Below are positions 6,842 through 13,644 of a stretch of DNA of 13,656 nt, in pieces. Every line of letters begins with the position of its first letter. Position 1 is the first letter of the stretch. The position numbers and the translations under genes were made by a program. Below the pieces are notes generated by a model. The model was not told the origin of the DNA and searched no databases. It saw nothing but the letters and a program-made list of their open reading frames with translations. Origin of the DNA: Candidatus Faecivivens stercoripullorum (GTDB lineage Bacteria > Bacillota > Clostridia > Oscillospirales > Ruminococcaceae). The stretch is taken from positions 1 to 13,656 of the forward strand of contig DVLW01000178.1 of NCBI GenBank assembly GCA_018715285.1, written 5' to 3'.

Positions 6842-7607
6842 CCGCCTCATCCTTTCCTTTTACCGCCTGCAATACCGCTTTTGCAAGGATACGGTACTGT
6901 GCAGCCATATCACTATCCGGGAATGCTTCGATGACTGTCTTCCCCATCTCCTCAGCCTGCTGAACCAGGTCGCTTCGGTCAAGAGTTCCGACAATCGAGG
7001 AATGGAACTCTTCTGCAAATTCCGCGACCTTTTTGTCTTCATCCCGTACATTTTTACGATTGAGGATAATACCACCGAGGTTTGCGTACCCACGGTCACG
7101 GAAGTTCTCAATCGCCATCGCGATATTGGCAGCGGCATAGATTGCCATATTTTCACCCGAAGTGATGACAAAAACACTGTCGGCATATCCATCCCGCATC
7201 GGTGCAGAAAATCCGCCGCAAACAACGTCGCCCAGTACGTCATAAATAATGACATCCGGACGGTATACTTCATACGCACCCATCTCTTCCAGTTTTTCCA
7301 GAGCGGTAATGATGCCGCGTCCTGCACATCCGCTTCCCGGCGTCGGACCGCCCGCTTCGACACAGGCAACACCGCCATATCCTTTGGTCACCATTTCGTC
7401 GAGCGTCAGCTGTCCGGGTTTCTGACGAACCAGTTCCAGTACTGTCTTAATCCGTTTACCGCCATGCAGGCAGCTGGTCGAATCCGCTTTCGGGTCACAT
7501 CCGATCTGCATCACACGCAATCCTTCATCTGCCAGCGCCGCTGAAATATTGGAAACGGTCGTAGATTTTCCGATACCGCCTTTTCCGTATACCGCAATCT
7601 TAATCAT
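6825..7607 (-). CDS. NifH-like ATP-dependent reductase (nitrogenase iron-protein family, Nfl-type)
   Basis: This 260-residue homodimeric [4Fe-4S] ATPase is expected to pass electrons to the two component-1-like proteins that follow it. All the hallmarks are intact: deviant Walker A GKGGIGKST (8-16), switch I CDPKADST (37-44), the cluster cysteines Cys94 (GSGCAGRG, including the Arg97 that regulated NifH proteins ADP-ribosylate) and Cys130 (DVLGDVVCGGF), and NRK after the last strand. The length is slightly shorter than canonical NifH. The start is ATG 7605-7607, with GGGGAAAG just upstream; an in-frame ATG 7 codons earlier has no ribosome site. Position between hydE and the component-1-like pair shows one operon. 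NifH itself, BchL and CfbC are the alternatives; the partners argue against the first two. Confidence 0.9.
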   Translation of the reverse strand: MIKIAVYGKGGIGKSTTVSNISAALADEGLRVMQIGCDPKADSTSCLHGGKRIKTVLELVRQKPGQLTLDEMVTKGYGGVACVEAGGPTPGSGCAGRGIITALEKLEEMGAYEVYRPDVIIYDVLGDVVCGGFSAPMRDGYADSVFVITSGENMAIYAAANIAMAIENFRDRGYANLGGIILNRKNVRDEDKKVAEFAEEFHSSIVGTLDRSDLVQQAEEMGKTVIEAFPDSDMAAQYRILAKAVLQAVKGKDEADAQAD

Positions 7608-7643
7608 ATTTCTTTCCCCTTTTTTCATCGATTAAACTGCCAT

Positions 7644-8696
7644 TTATCCCTGCATCCGTGGAGAATCTCCACGCCCGGAAACTACCTGATAACCGATTGC
7701 TTCCATCTGGGCTGCCAGCCGTGCCATTCCATCGGCAGCGGAATCGGCAGTACCGACCTTATTATCATACAGCATGTATTTTTTTCGCACCGACAGCGGC
7801 GAAAGGTTGGGCATGATGACATTACATCCGGCCAGCACACCTTCCTGACGTCCGTCTCCGCGCACAGTTCCCAGCGCAGTTGTCGCTGGAAGCAGTACCT
7901 CCGGTATCATAATCCGGCAGAGACTGAGCATCATCAGGGTGGTTTCAACGCTTCCGGCCTCAAAATCCCGGAAAGGTGTCTGGCTATGCGGGATAAACGG
8001 CCCAATACCGATCATATGCGGCCTGAATTTGCCCATAAACAGCATATCTTCTGCGAGGTCTTCCGCCGTCTGATAGGGCGAACCGACCATACATCCGCAC
8101 CCGACCTGATATCCAATCTCCCGCAGATCATTTAAGCAGCGCATCCGGTTTGCAAGCGTCTGGACTGCCGGATGAAGCTTGGCATAATGTACCGGTGAAG
8201 CTGTTTCATGCCGAAGCAGATACCGTCTTGCACCAGCATCATACAGCCGCTGATACGATTCCCGGCTGCGTTCCCCAATCGACAGGGTAACGACACAATC
8301 GGGATAACGCTCTTTGATAGCGCGGACAATCTCTTCCATCCGTTCATCGGTAAACCAGCCGTCCTCTCCGCCCTGTAAAACAAAGGTACGGTATCCGTTT
8401 TCATACCCTTCCTGGCAGCACTCGAGGATATCTTCCAGTGTCAGCCGGTAACGAGAGACTGCATCATTTGACCGCCGGATACCACAGTAATAGCAGTCAT
8501 TTTTGCAGATATTGGTAAACTCAATAATACCGCGGAAATAGATGGTCTTTCCGAAAATTCCCGTCGAGATTTTTCTCGCCTTTTCTGCGGCATACTCTCT
8601 ATCTTCTGTTGTAAAGGTGGAAAGCAGCTGCACCCAGTCTTCCTTTGGAAGTTGTTTCTCGATTTCCAGCCGGTCAATCCGTTCACGATTGGTCAT
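7644..8696 (-). CDS. hydE: [FeFe]-hydrogenase maturation radical SAM enzyme HydE
   Basis: HydE is a radical S-adenosylmethionine enzyme that works after HydG in building the dinuclear iron precursor of the H-cluster. The radical SAM site CKNDCYYCG (CxxxCxxC) has Cys64, Cys68 and Cys71 counting from ATG 8694-8696. Typical HydE sequences follow: FVLQGGEDGWFTDE, TLSIGERSRESYQ, YLLRHETASPVHY, MVGSPYQT, GIGPFIPHSQTPF, LLPATTALGT and NVIMPNLSP. The 350 residues match the family length. The start is set by GGAGAGGAGG (8706-8715), 9 bases upstream, and overlaps the end of the ATPase gene by 14 bases in another frame, so translation is probably coupled. An earlier in-frame ATG (8726) has no such site. 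Confidence 0.95.
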   Translation of the reverse strand: MTNRERIDRLEIEKQLPKEDWVQLLSTFTTEDREYAAEKARKISTGIFGKTIYFRGIIEFTNICKNDCYYCGIRRSNDAVSRYRLTLEDILECCQEGYENGYRTFVLQGGEDGWFTDERMEEIVRAIKERYPDCVVTLSIGERSRESYQRLYDAGARRYLLRHETASPVHYAKLHPAVQTLANRMRCLNDLREIGYQVGCGCMVGSPYQTAEDLAEDMLFMGKFRPHMIGIGPFIPHSQTPFRDFEAGSVETTLMMLSLCRIMIPEVLLPATTALGTVRGDGRQEGVLAGCNVIMPNLSPLSVRKKYMLYDNKVGTADSAADGMARLAAQMEAIGYQVVSGRGDSPRMQG

Positions 8697-9777
8697 TTTC
8701 AGCAGCCTCCTCTCCTTCTTTTGCAAACACCGTCTTGACGCTCACACCGGGCAGTAACCCAAGTGCGTCTCCAACTGCGTGAATCTCCGATTCTGTGCCA
8801 TCCAGCGCAACACTGATAAAAAAGACACCGGCCTTTTTATACGGCATTCCCATTCGCCCGATTACCAGCTCGGAATACTGGTGCAAAATCTCATTGATTT
8901 TATTTGCCATTTCGTAGTCTCTGGTCAGGATAGTAACTGATGCAATCCGGCGGACATTTCCGTCCGGCTTGGGTTCATCCTGTCCGCCATCCTGTGCGAT
9001 TCCGACCGGAAGAACACTGCGCAGTACATTTTCCGGCGTCTCGACGTCACCGATGACTGCTCGTACCCCAAAAGCACGGCGAATATTCGCTTCGGTAACC
9101 ACCTCACGGGTCGGACCAAAAATACTGCTGCCATCTTTGCAAAGCAGGAAACTTTTCCCGGCACGCTGGAGCGCGTGCGCAGGATAATGAGTATTGAACA
9201 GACAGATCATTCCTTCTGCTGCCAGACGCGAAAGGGTTTCCAGTACAATCAGCTGATTTTTAAAGTCCAGATTGGATTCCGGTTCATCCAGTACCAGAAT
9301 CCGCGGTTCGCTTGCCAAAGCCCTCGCAATCAGCACCATCTGCAATTCACCGCCACTGATTTCCGAGCATTTTTTCTCTTTCAGATGCAATATACCCAGC
9401 CGCTCCATTACCTGATCGGCCTTATGCACATCACCTGCTCCCGGCTGTGAAAAAACGCCGATTCGGCTGCTGCGTCCAAGCAGCACCATTTCACCGGCTG
9501 TATACGCTGCCGAGGCATTTTTGGCCTGCGGGACATAAGCAATTGTCCGCCATAAATCACGCTGTGGAATATTGCGAATATCTTTACCATCTATGGTGCT
9601 GCGTCCATCTTTCCAGCGCAAGAATCCCATCATACACCGAAGCATAGTTGTCTTTCCGGCACCATTGGGACCGAGTATTGCGACCAGTTCGCCGTCTGTC
9701 GCTTCAAGGGAGACATTTTGCAGCAGCTGTTCCCCTTTTTTATAACCAAAGCAGCCGTTTTCCACTGCAATTTTCAC
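8683..9777 (-). CDS. ABC transporter ATP-binding protein (FecE/BtuD type) with C-terminal TM1266-like domain
   Basis: This 364-residue fusion is unusual. Residues 1 to about 255 form the nucleotide-binding subunit of an iron-siderophore/cobalamin-type importer: Walker A GPNGAGKT (36-43), Q-loop VPQ (82-84), signature SGGE (141-144), Walker B LVLDEP (161-166) and H-loop His197. After a linker rich in Asp, Gly and Pro, residues 277-355 repeat the fold of the 'iron-only hydrogenase system regulator' (TM1266/ACT-like) family, including INEILHQYSELVIGRMGMPY. The same domain exists alone as the first gene of this operon. The fused copy could sense a ligand and gate ATP hydrolysis, by analogy with regulatory C-terminal domains of other importers; that is inference. 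The start is GTG 9775-9777, a GTGA overlap with the permease. Confidence 0.9.
   Translation of the reverse strand: MKIAVENGCFGYKKGEQLLQNVSLEATDGELVAILGPNGAGKTTMLRCMMGFLRWKDGRSTIDGKDIRNIPQRDLWRTIAYVPQAKNASAAYTAGEMVLLGRSSRIGVFSQPGAGDVHKADQVMERLGILHLKEKKCSEISGGELQMVLIARALASEPRILVLDEPESNLDFKNQLIVLETLSRLAAEGMICLFNTHYPAHALQRAGKSFLLCKDGSSIFGPTREVVTEANIRRAFGVRAVIGDVETPENVLRSVLPVGIAQDGGQDEPKPDGNVRRIASVTILTRDYEMANKINEILHQYSELVIGRMGMPYKKAGVFFISVALDGTESEIHAVGDALGLLPGVSVKTVFAKEGEEAAENDQS
8706..8715 (-). promoter_or_regulatory. Ribosome binding site deciding the hydE start
   Basis: GGAGAGGAGG, read on the minus strand inside the 3' end of the ATPase gene, lies 9 bases before ATG 8694-8696. It favours this start over the ATG at 8726 and couples hydE translation to the ATPase. 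Confidence 0.6.
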
Positions 9778-10799
9778 AGCGACCAGCCTCCACTTCTCCG
9801 CATCAGAATAATAAAGAACGGTGCACCGATAATCGCGGTCAGAATCGAAACCGGAATTTCAGCCGCCGACACGCTTCTTGCCAGCGTGTCCACCATAATC
9901 ATAAATACCGCACCCAAACTGATAGATGCCGGCATCAGCGAAAGGTGGTTGTTACCAAACTTCATCCGGCAGATATGCGGCACCAGCAGTCCGACCCAGC
10001 CGACCTGTCCGCACATCGACACACAAGAAGCGGTCATCATCGTCGCGCAGACAATCACCGTTCCACGTAATACCCGGATATTCACGCCGGAAGAACGTGC
10101 TTCATCCTCCGACAATGGCAGGAGATTGAGCCGCCAGCGCAGTGCCAGCAATACAATCAGCCCAATCAAAATCGGCGGTGCACCCAATTTAAGGGAGCCG
10201 AAATTGGCAGAGTCAAGGCTTCCCATCAGCCAGTATGTAATTGCCGGCAGCTGACTTTCAGTATCAGCGGTATACTTAACCAGCGACACCAACGCCGAAA
10301 ACAGCGATCCGATCATAATACCTGACAGGACAATTGTATTCAATCCTCTTCCCTTTCCGGCACCAGCCAGCCAGGTGAGCAATACCGCAACGCCGCCAAA
10401 AAGCAGTGCACTGCCCTGAATACCAATCAAACCCATCCCGAGCAAAATCCCGAGCGCTGCGCCAAAGCTTGCACCAGATGCAACGCCAAGGGTATCCGGT
10501 GTCGCAAGCGGATTGGCAAATAAACTCTGATATGCACATCCGGCACCCGACAAACCGGCACCTACCAATGCTGCCAGCAAAACTCTCGGCAGTCGGATGT
10601 TCCACAGTACCATATCATTCTGTGCTGAAACCGCTTCACCGCCTGTCAGCTTAACAATCATCGAAGAAAATATTTCCGGTGGTGAAATCCAAATCCGTCC
10701 GATACCCATCGCGACAAATCCGATCACAATCGGCAAAATAATTAATGCAATAAGCCAGGGCAGCGTCAGTTTACCCTGCTGTTTGACTGCCGCCCTCAT
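9774..10799 (-). CDS. ABC transporter permease, FecCD (BtuC) family
   Basis: This 341-residue polytopic membrane protein has about ten predicted helices. Family sequences are clear: NIRLPRVLLAALVGAGLSGAG (about 67-87), YQSLFANPLATPDTLGVASGA, GQVGWVGLLVPHICRMKFGNNH (the cytoplasmic coupling region) and VDTLARSV, then EIPVSILTAIIGAPFF near the end. These permeases import ferric siderophores, haem, cobalamin or, in a few cases, molybdate, as homodimers with the ATPase encoded next. The start ATG (10797-10799) overlaps the stop of the small regulator gene as ATGA. The matching substrate-binding lipoprotein is five genes downstream in the same transcript (3116-4330). The transported ligand cannot be read from the sequence. 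Confidence 0.95.
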   Translation of the reverse strand: MRAAVKQQGKLTLPWLIALIILPIVIGFVAMGIGRIWISPPEIFSSMIVKLTGGEAVSAQNDMVLWNIRLPRVLLAALVGAGLSGAGCAYQSLFANPLATPDTLGVASGASFGAALGILLGMGLIGIQGSALLFGGVAVLLTWLAGAGKGRGLNTIVLSGIMIGSLFSALVSLVKYTADTESQLPAITYWLMGSLDSANFGSLKLGAPPILIGLIVLLALRWRLNLLPLSEDEARSSGVNIRVLRGTVIVCATMMTASCVSMCGQVGWVGLLVPHICRMKFGNNHLSLMPASISLGAVFMIMVDTLARSVSAAEIPVSILTAIIGAPFFIILMRRSGGWSL

Positions 10800-11062
10800 C
10801 TGGACGCCTCATCCGAAAGGATACTGGAATAAGCAGTTTTTGCCTGAACACCGTCCAACCGTCCAACTTTACCGGCAAGGCTACTAATGACATCCTGCGG
10901 CGCGTCAATAGCAATTGAAATAATGTTGATACCTTTTTCCCGGTAGGGAATACCCATCCGTCCAATAATATACTGACCATATTCGTGTAAAATCTCGTTG
11001 AGCCGGGAAACAGAACCCGGATTTTCTACAATAATACCGATAATTGCCACTCTAGTCTGCAT
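10796..11062 (-). CDS. Iron-only hydrogenase system regulator, TM1266 family (ACT-like small protein)
   Basis: This 88-residue cytoplasmic protein is made of a single beta-alpha-beta ACT-like/NikR-C-like domain. The family hallmark GRMGIPYREKGINIISIAID is intact (residues 34-53). TM1266-type proteins are found beside [FeFe]-hydrogenase maturation genes and are presumed ligand sensors; there is no DNA-binding domain here. The start ATG (11060-11062) has GAGG 7 bases upstream. The in-frame region extends 62 codons further upstream but crosses the leader terminator and has no ribosome site, so I reject it. It is the first gene of the operon and ends in an ATGA overlap with the permease. A second copy of the domain is fused to the ATPase. 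Confidence 0.85.
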   Translation of the reverse strand: MQTRVAIIGIIVENPGSVSRLNEILHEYGQYIIGRMGIPYREKGINIISIAIDAPQDVISSLAGKVGRLDGVQAKTAYSSILSDEASR

Positions 11063-11277
11063 AATAATCCTCACTTTCCGCAGCCGTCCTGTCAACAGGC
11101 AAATAAAAAAGGCCGCATCCAAAAGATGCAGCCAAACGGGAAAGCAGGGACAAAAATACCGGCGCAATTTCCACCCGGGAAGGCACAGCCAGGCCCGAAG
11201 CGTCAAAAGTCCGTCCAACAACAATCCTAGTATCACCGCATCTTTCATCTCAAAAACATTTTCAATGTCAGAAGCTG
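11063..11277 (-). promoter_or_regulatory. Long structured leader with terminator/antiterminator switch (candidate riboswitch or attenuator)
   Basis: The promoter at 11284-11312 predicts an untranslated leader of about 215 nt before the TM1266-like gene. A terminator lies at 11111-11133. Its 5' arm (CUGCAUC, 11125-11131) can instead pair with AAAGAUGCGG at 11236-11245, extending to a 10-bp helix with one G-U pair (partner 11122-11131). That helix encloses about 105 nt with local stems, including GGC...GCC around UUCC-CGGGU-GGAA (11161-11191) and GGAC/GUCC. The two pairings exclude each other. I recognise no known riboswitch consensus (cobalamin, FMN, TPP, ZTP and fluoride motifs are absent on this strand). 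The effector could be a ligand or an RNA-binding protein. Confidence 0.6.
11101..11133 (-). terminator. Intrinsic terminator inside the operon leader
   Basis: On the minus strand GGCUGCAUC (11125-11133) and GAUGCGGCC (11111-11119) form a 9-bp stem with one G-U pair and a UUUUG loop, followed by UUUUUUAUUU (11101-11110). It ends about 40 bases before the first start codon, so full expression of the operon needs read-through or antitermination. Confidence 0.8.
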
Positions 11278-11283
11278 GGAACT

Positions 11284-11312
11284 ATTATAGCACATTGAAA
11301 AGTATTTTGCAA
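11284..11312 (-). promoter_or_regulatory. Sigma-A-type promoter of the nitrogenase-like/hyd operon
   Basis: On the minus strand TTGCAA (11307-11312) is followed after 17 bases by TATAAT (11284-11289). This is a near-consensus promoter in the right place, about 220 bases before the first gene. An imperfect inverted repeat (11291-11315) covers the spacer and the -35. Confidence 0.7.
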
Positions 11313-11315
11313 GTG
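11291..11315. promoter_or_regulatory. Imperfect inverted repeat across the operon promoter (possible operator)
   Basis: CAC.T..AAAA and its mirror TTTT..A.GTG are arranged around a 3-base centre, with 8 of 11 positions matching. The site spans the spacer and the -35 hexamer. A repressor here would block the operon. It does not look like a canonical Fur box. Confidence 0.25.
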
Positions 11316-11360
11316 ATACATTCTTTTTGCAGCATTTTCTACAATCAGGGAATGCGCACA

Positions 11361-11412
11361 AAATAAAAAATCTGTCCGGTACCATGCAAAATACTCTTAA
11401 TACCGGACAGAT
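11361..11412 (-). terminator. Intrinsic terminator of the feoB operon
   Basis: ATCTGTCCGGTA (11370-11381) and TACCGGACAGAT (11401-11412) form a perfect 12-bp stem with a 19-base loop. On the minus strand it is followed by TTTTTTATTTTG. It lies 50 bases after the stop of the Cys-rich peptide and about 50 bases before the next operon's promoter. Confidence 0.85.
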
Positions 11413-11461
11413 AAATGTTGCCATGAAATATTCGATTTACCGCAGACAAACTATCGGGCGG

Positions 11462-11617
11462 TTATTCTTTACTGCCGCAGTGCCCTTTTCCACCGCACTG
11501 TTTGCAGTATGGACAGCCAATACAGGTCTGCCCTTTCTTTTTCGCGCGATACAGGTAAAAGAGAATACCTGCAACGATCACCGCAATAATTCCGATGATA
11601 ATAATATTTTCAATCAT
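11462..11617 (-). CDS. FeoB-associated Cys-rich membrane protein
   Basis: This is a 51-residue peptide. Residues 4-23 form a single hydrophobic helix (NIIIIGIIAVIVAGILFYLY), then a basic RAKKK stop-transfer segment, then a cytoplasmic Cys-rich tail with Cys32, 35, 38, 41 and 47 (TCIGCPYCKQCGGKGHCG). This matches the small FeoB-associated proteins of clostridia, thought to help FeoB as an iron-binding or FeoC-like accessory; that role is not proven. The start ATG (11615-11617) overlaps the feoB stop as TAATG, so translation is coupled. The strong terminator follows directly. It is easily missed because of its size and because longer spurious frames occupy the opposite strand. Confidence 0.9.
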   Translation of the reverse strand: MIENIIIIGIIAVIVAGILFYLYRAKKKGQTCIGCPYCKQCGGKGHCGSKE

Positions 11618-13644
11618 TACGCACCTGTCACATATCCTTTTCCAGAACGGTCAAGGGCATAGTCTGTTTTTACCTTCCGGTTAGCGTTCTGAATCAGTAC
11701 AACCAGTATTCCAGCGAATACCAGCACTGCTGCAAGACCAGCCAGAGCAGCCGGAACGTTTAATGTTGCCGGTGCAGTAATCAGCGTACCGATTGTATAA
11801 ACCAGGTAGCCGACCGAGTAACCAACGCCGAGCTGAAGCCCAATACCGCCCCAAATCCATTTGGCACTCTTCATTTCCGAGTTCATCGCACCGATTGCAG
11901 CAAAGCAAGGCGGTGTATACAGGTTAAACATCAGATAAGCCAGCGCCGCAACCTTTGTGATCGCCATAATACCAGCAACCTCAGCGCCTGCGCCTTCCAT
12001 CAGGGCAAGTTCCTCAGTATCAATCAGGTTTTCCAGACCGACAAAGCAGACGGCCAGTGTACCGACAACATTCTCTTTCGCGATAAAACCGGTGACTGCC
12101 GCTGCTGCCAGCTGCCAGGAAAGAACACCGACAATCGGTACCAGCAGATAAGCAAACGGACCTGCAATCGAAGCAAGGATAGAAGCGTCAGCTGTCTCTG
12201 CGACCTGGAAATTCCAGTCAAAGGTCTGCATAATCTGTACAGCGGTATTGCACAGCAGGATGATGGTTGCAGCTTTTACGATGTATGCCCATCCACGGCT
12301 GCACATCGATTTGAACGCACCCAACAGTGAAGGCATCTTATATTCGGGAAGTTCAATGATAAAGAAGGATTTTCTGGATTTGTAACCGACGATTTTGTTG
12401 ACCAACAGTGCACCGAAGAAAATCAGTGCGATACCCGACAGATACATCACCGTGCTGACCCAGCCTGCATCGTCAAAGAATGCGCCGGCAAAAAGTGCAA
12501 TAACCGGGATTTTCGCACCGCAGGGCATGAACGGAGCCAGCATGGCAGTTGCGCGGCGTTCCCGTTCATTGCGGATGGTACGGCTAGCCATGATACCGGG
12601 AACAGCACAACCAATCGTGATGACAAACGGGATGACCGATTTACCGGAAAGACCGACCTTTTTGAAGATCGGGTCAAGTACGACCGCAACTCTTGACATA
12701 TAACCGCAGTCTTCCAGAATCGCAATCAGGAAGTACATGACCATGACCAGCGGCAAAAATCCGATAACCGCAATCACACCGCCGATTACACCGTCAACCA
12801 GCAATGCCGACAGAATCGGACTTGCATTTTCCAGCAGTCCGCCGACCCATGCCTGGAAAGTTTCCAGCCAGCCAACCATCCAGTCGGCAATCGGTGTTCC
12901 CACCCAGACCTGCGAAATCTGGAATACAAAAAACATAACAACTGCAAAAATCGGAATTCCAAGCCATTTATTGGTCAGAACCGCATCGATTTTATCTCCG
13001 AAGTTCTTATCTTTCGTCAGAACTTTTCGTGTCTCAACTGCACTGACAATGCCATTTACAAACTCAAACCGTTTACGGTCAGCAGCCTCAACCGCTTTTT
13101 TATCGCTCAGGTCGATATCGCCCTGATGATACGGTGCAGCCTGTGCTGTATGGGCAATACTGACCGCCTTTTCAACCACAGTTTTCAACCCTTCGGATGA
13201 GGTGGAAATCGTCTCAACAACCGGACAACCCAGCTTTTCACTGAGTGCCTGCGCATCAATTCGTGTCTCCTTTTTTGCGTTGATATCGCTCTTGTTCAGC
13301 GCGACAACGACCGGTATGCCAAGTTCCAGAAGCTGGGTTGTAAAAAACAGGCTGCGGCTCAGGTTGGTGGCATCCACAATGTTAATAATAACATCCGGAT
13401 TTTCCTTTTTGACATAAGAACTGGTGATGCTCTCTTCACTGGTAAAGGGCGACATCGAATAGGCTCCGGGCAGATCAACTGCAATCAGCTGGTCACTGCC
13501 AGAAGTGAACGTCTTTTTAATCGGATGTTCTTTCTTTTCGACTGTTACACCTGCCCAGTTGCCGACCTTTTCATTCCGGCCGGTCAGTGCGTTGTACATT
13601 GTGGTTTTACCCGAGTTTGGGTTACCTGTCAATGCGATTCTCAT
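11617..13644 (-). CDS. feoB: Ferrous iron transport protein B (FeoB)
   Basis: This 675-residue Fe(II) importer of the inner membrane has an N-terminal G-protein domain: G1 GNPNSGKT (7-14), G2 Thr34 in GVTVE, G3 DLPG (57-60) and G4 NKSD (117-120). A helical GDI/linker domain follows to about residue 225. Then comes the membrane part with two Gate-type (nucleoside-recognition) domains. Conserved FeoB sequences include GCAVPGIMASRTIRNERERR and PFMPCGAKIPV, and a Cys/Pro-containing YTPPCFAAIGA near the end. The length is complete and typical. The start ATG (13642-13644) has GAGG 8 bases upstream; the 12 bases beyond it hold nothing else. FeoA is presumably encoded further right, outside the window. 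It is followed by the Cys-rich peptide and a terminator. Confidence 0.95.
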   Translation of the reverse strand: MRIALTGNPNSGKTTMYNALTGRNEKVGNWAGVTVEKKEHPIKKTFTSGSDQLIAVDLPGAYSMSPFTSEESITSSYVKKENPDVIINIVDATNLSRSLFFTTQLLELGIPVVVALNKSDINAKKETRIDAQALSEKLGCPVVETISTSSEGLKTVVEKAVSIAHTAQAAPYHQGDIDLSDKKAVEAADRKRFEFVNGIVSAVETRKVLTKDKNFGDKIDAVLTNKWLGIPIFAVVMFFVFQISQVWVGTPIADWMVGWLETFQAWVGGLLENASPILSALLVDGVIGGVIAVIGFLPLVMVMYFLIAILEDCGYMSRVAVVLDPIFKKVGLSGKSVIPFVITIGCAVPGIMASRTIRNERERRATAMLAPFMPCGAKIPVIALFAGAFFDDAGWVSTVMYLSGIALIFFGALLVNKIVGYKSRKSFFIIELPEYKMPSLLGAFKSMCSRGWAYIVKAATIILLCNTAVQIMQTFDWNFQVAETADASILASIAGPFAYLLVPIVGVLSWQLAAAAVTGFIAKENVVGTLAVCFVGLENLIDTEELALMEGAGAEVAGIMAITKVAALAYLMFNLYTPPCFAAIGAMNSEMKSAKWIWGGIGLQLGVGYSVGYLVYTIGTLITAPATLNVPAALAGLAAVLVFAGILVVLIQNANRKVKTDYALDRSGKGYVTGA

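Noticed and set aside
4380..7607. A true nitrogenase (nifHDK)
   Set aside because: The reductase is canonical, but the two component-1-like proteins lack the P-cluster and FeMo-co ligand sets and are too short, and no nifE, nifN or nifB is nearby.
4380..7607. Protochlorophyllide/chlorophyllide reductase (BchLNB) or CfbCD for coenzyme F430
   Set aside because: Nothing suggests a phototroph or methanogen, two distinct component-1 proteins do not fit CfbD, and the motifs differ from BchN/BchB. A related tetrapyrrole substrate cannot be excluded.
11063..11248. A 62-codon in-frame hydrophobic extension of the TM1266-like protein
   Set aside because: It would pass through the leader terminator and P1 helix, has no ribosome binding site, and the ATG at 11060-11062 with GAGG matches the family's normal length.
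11085..11260. Plus-strand resemblance to cobalamin riboswitch fragments (GGGAAGGC, GCCAGGCCCGAAG)
   Set aside because: The essential GCCACTG and CCGCAACTG-type boxes are absent, no plus-strand gene follows, and the strand of transcription is the opposite one.
11251..11268. Small hairpin ACAUU-GAA-AAUGU followed by UUUUU in the early leader
   Set aside because: Only 5 bp, mostly A-U; too weak to terminate.
11327..11662. A 111-codon plus-strand frame between the two operons
   Set aside because: It runs across the feoB terminator and antisense to the Cys-rich peptide, which is far more convincing (membrane helix, five Cys, TAATG coupling).
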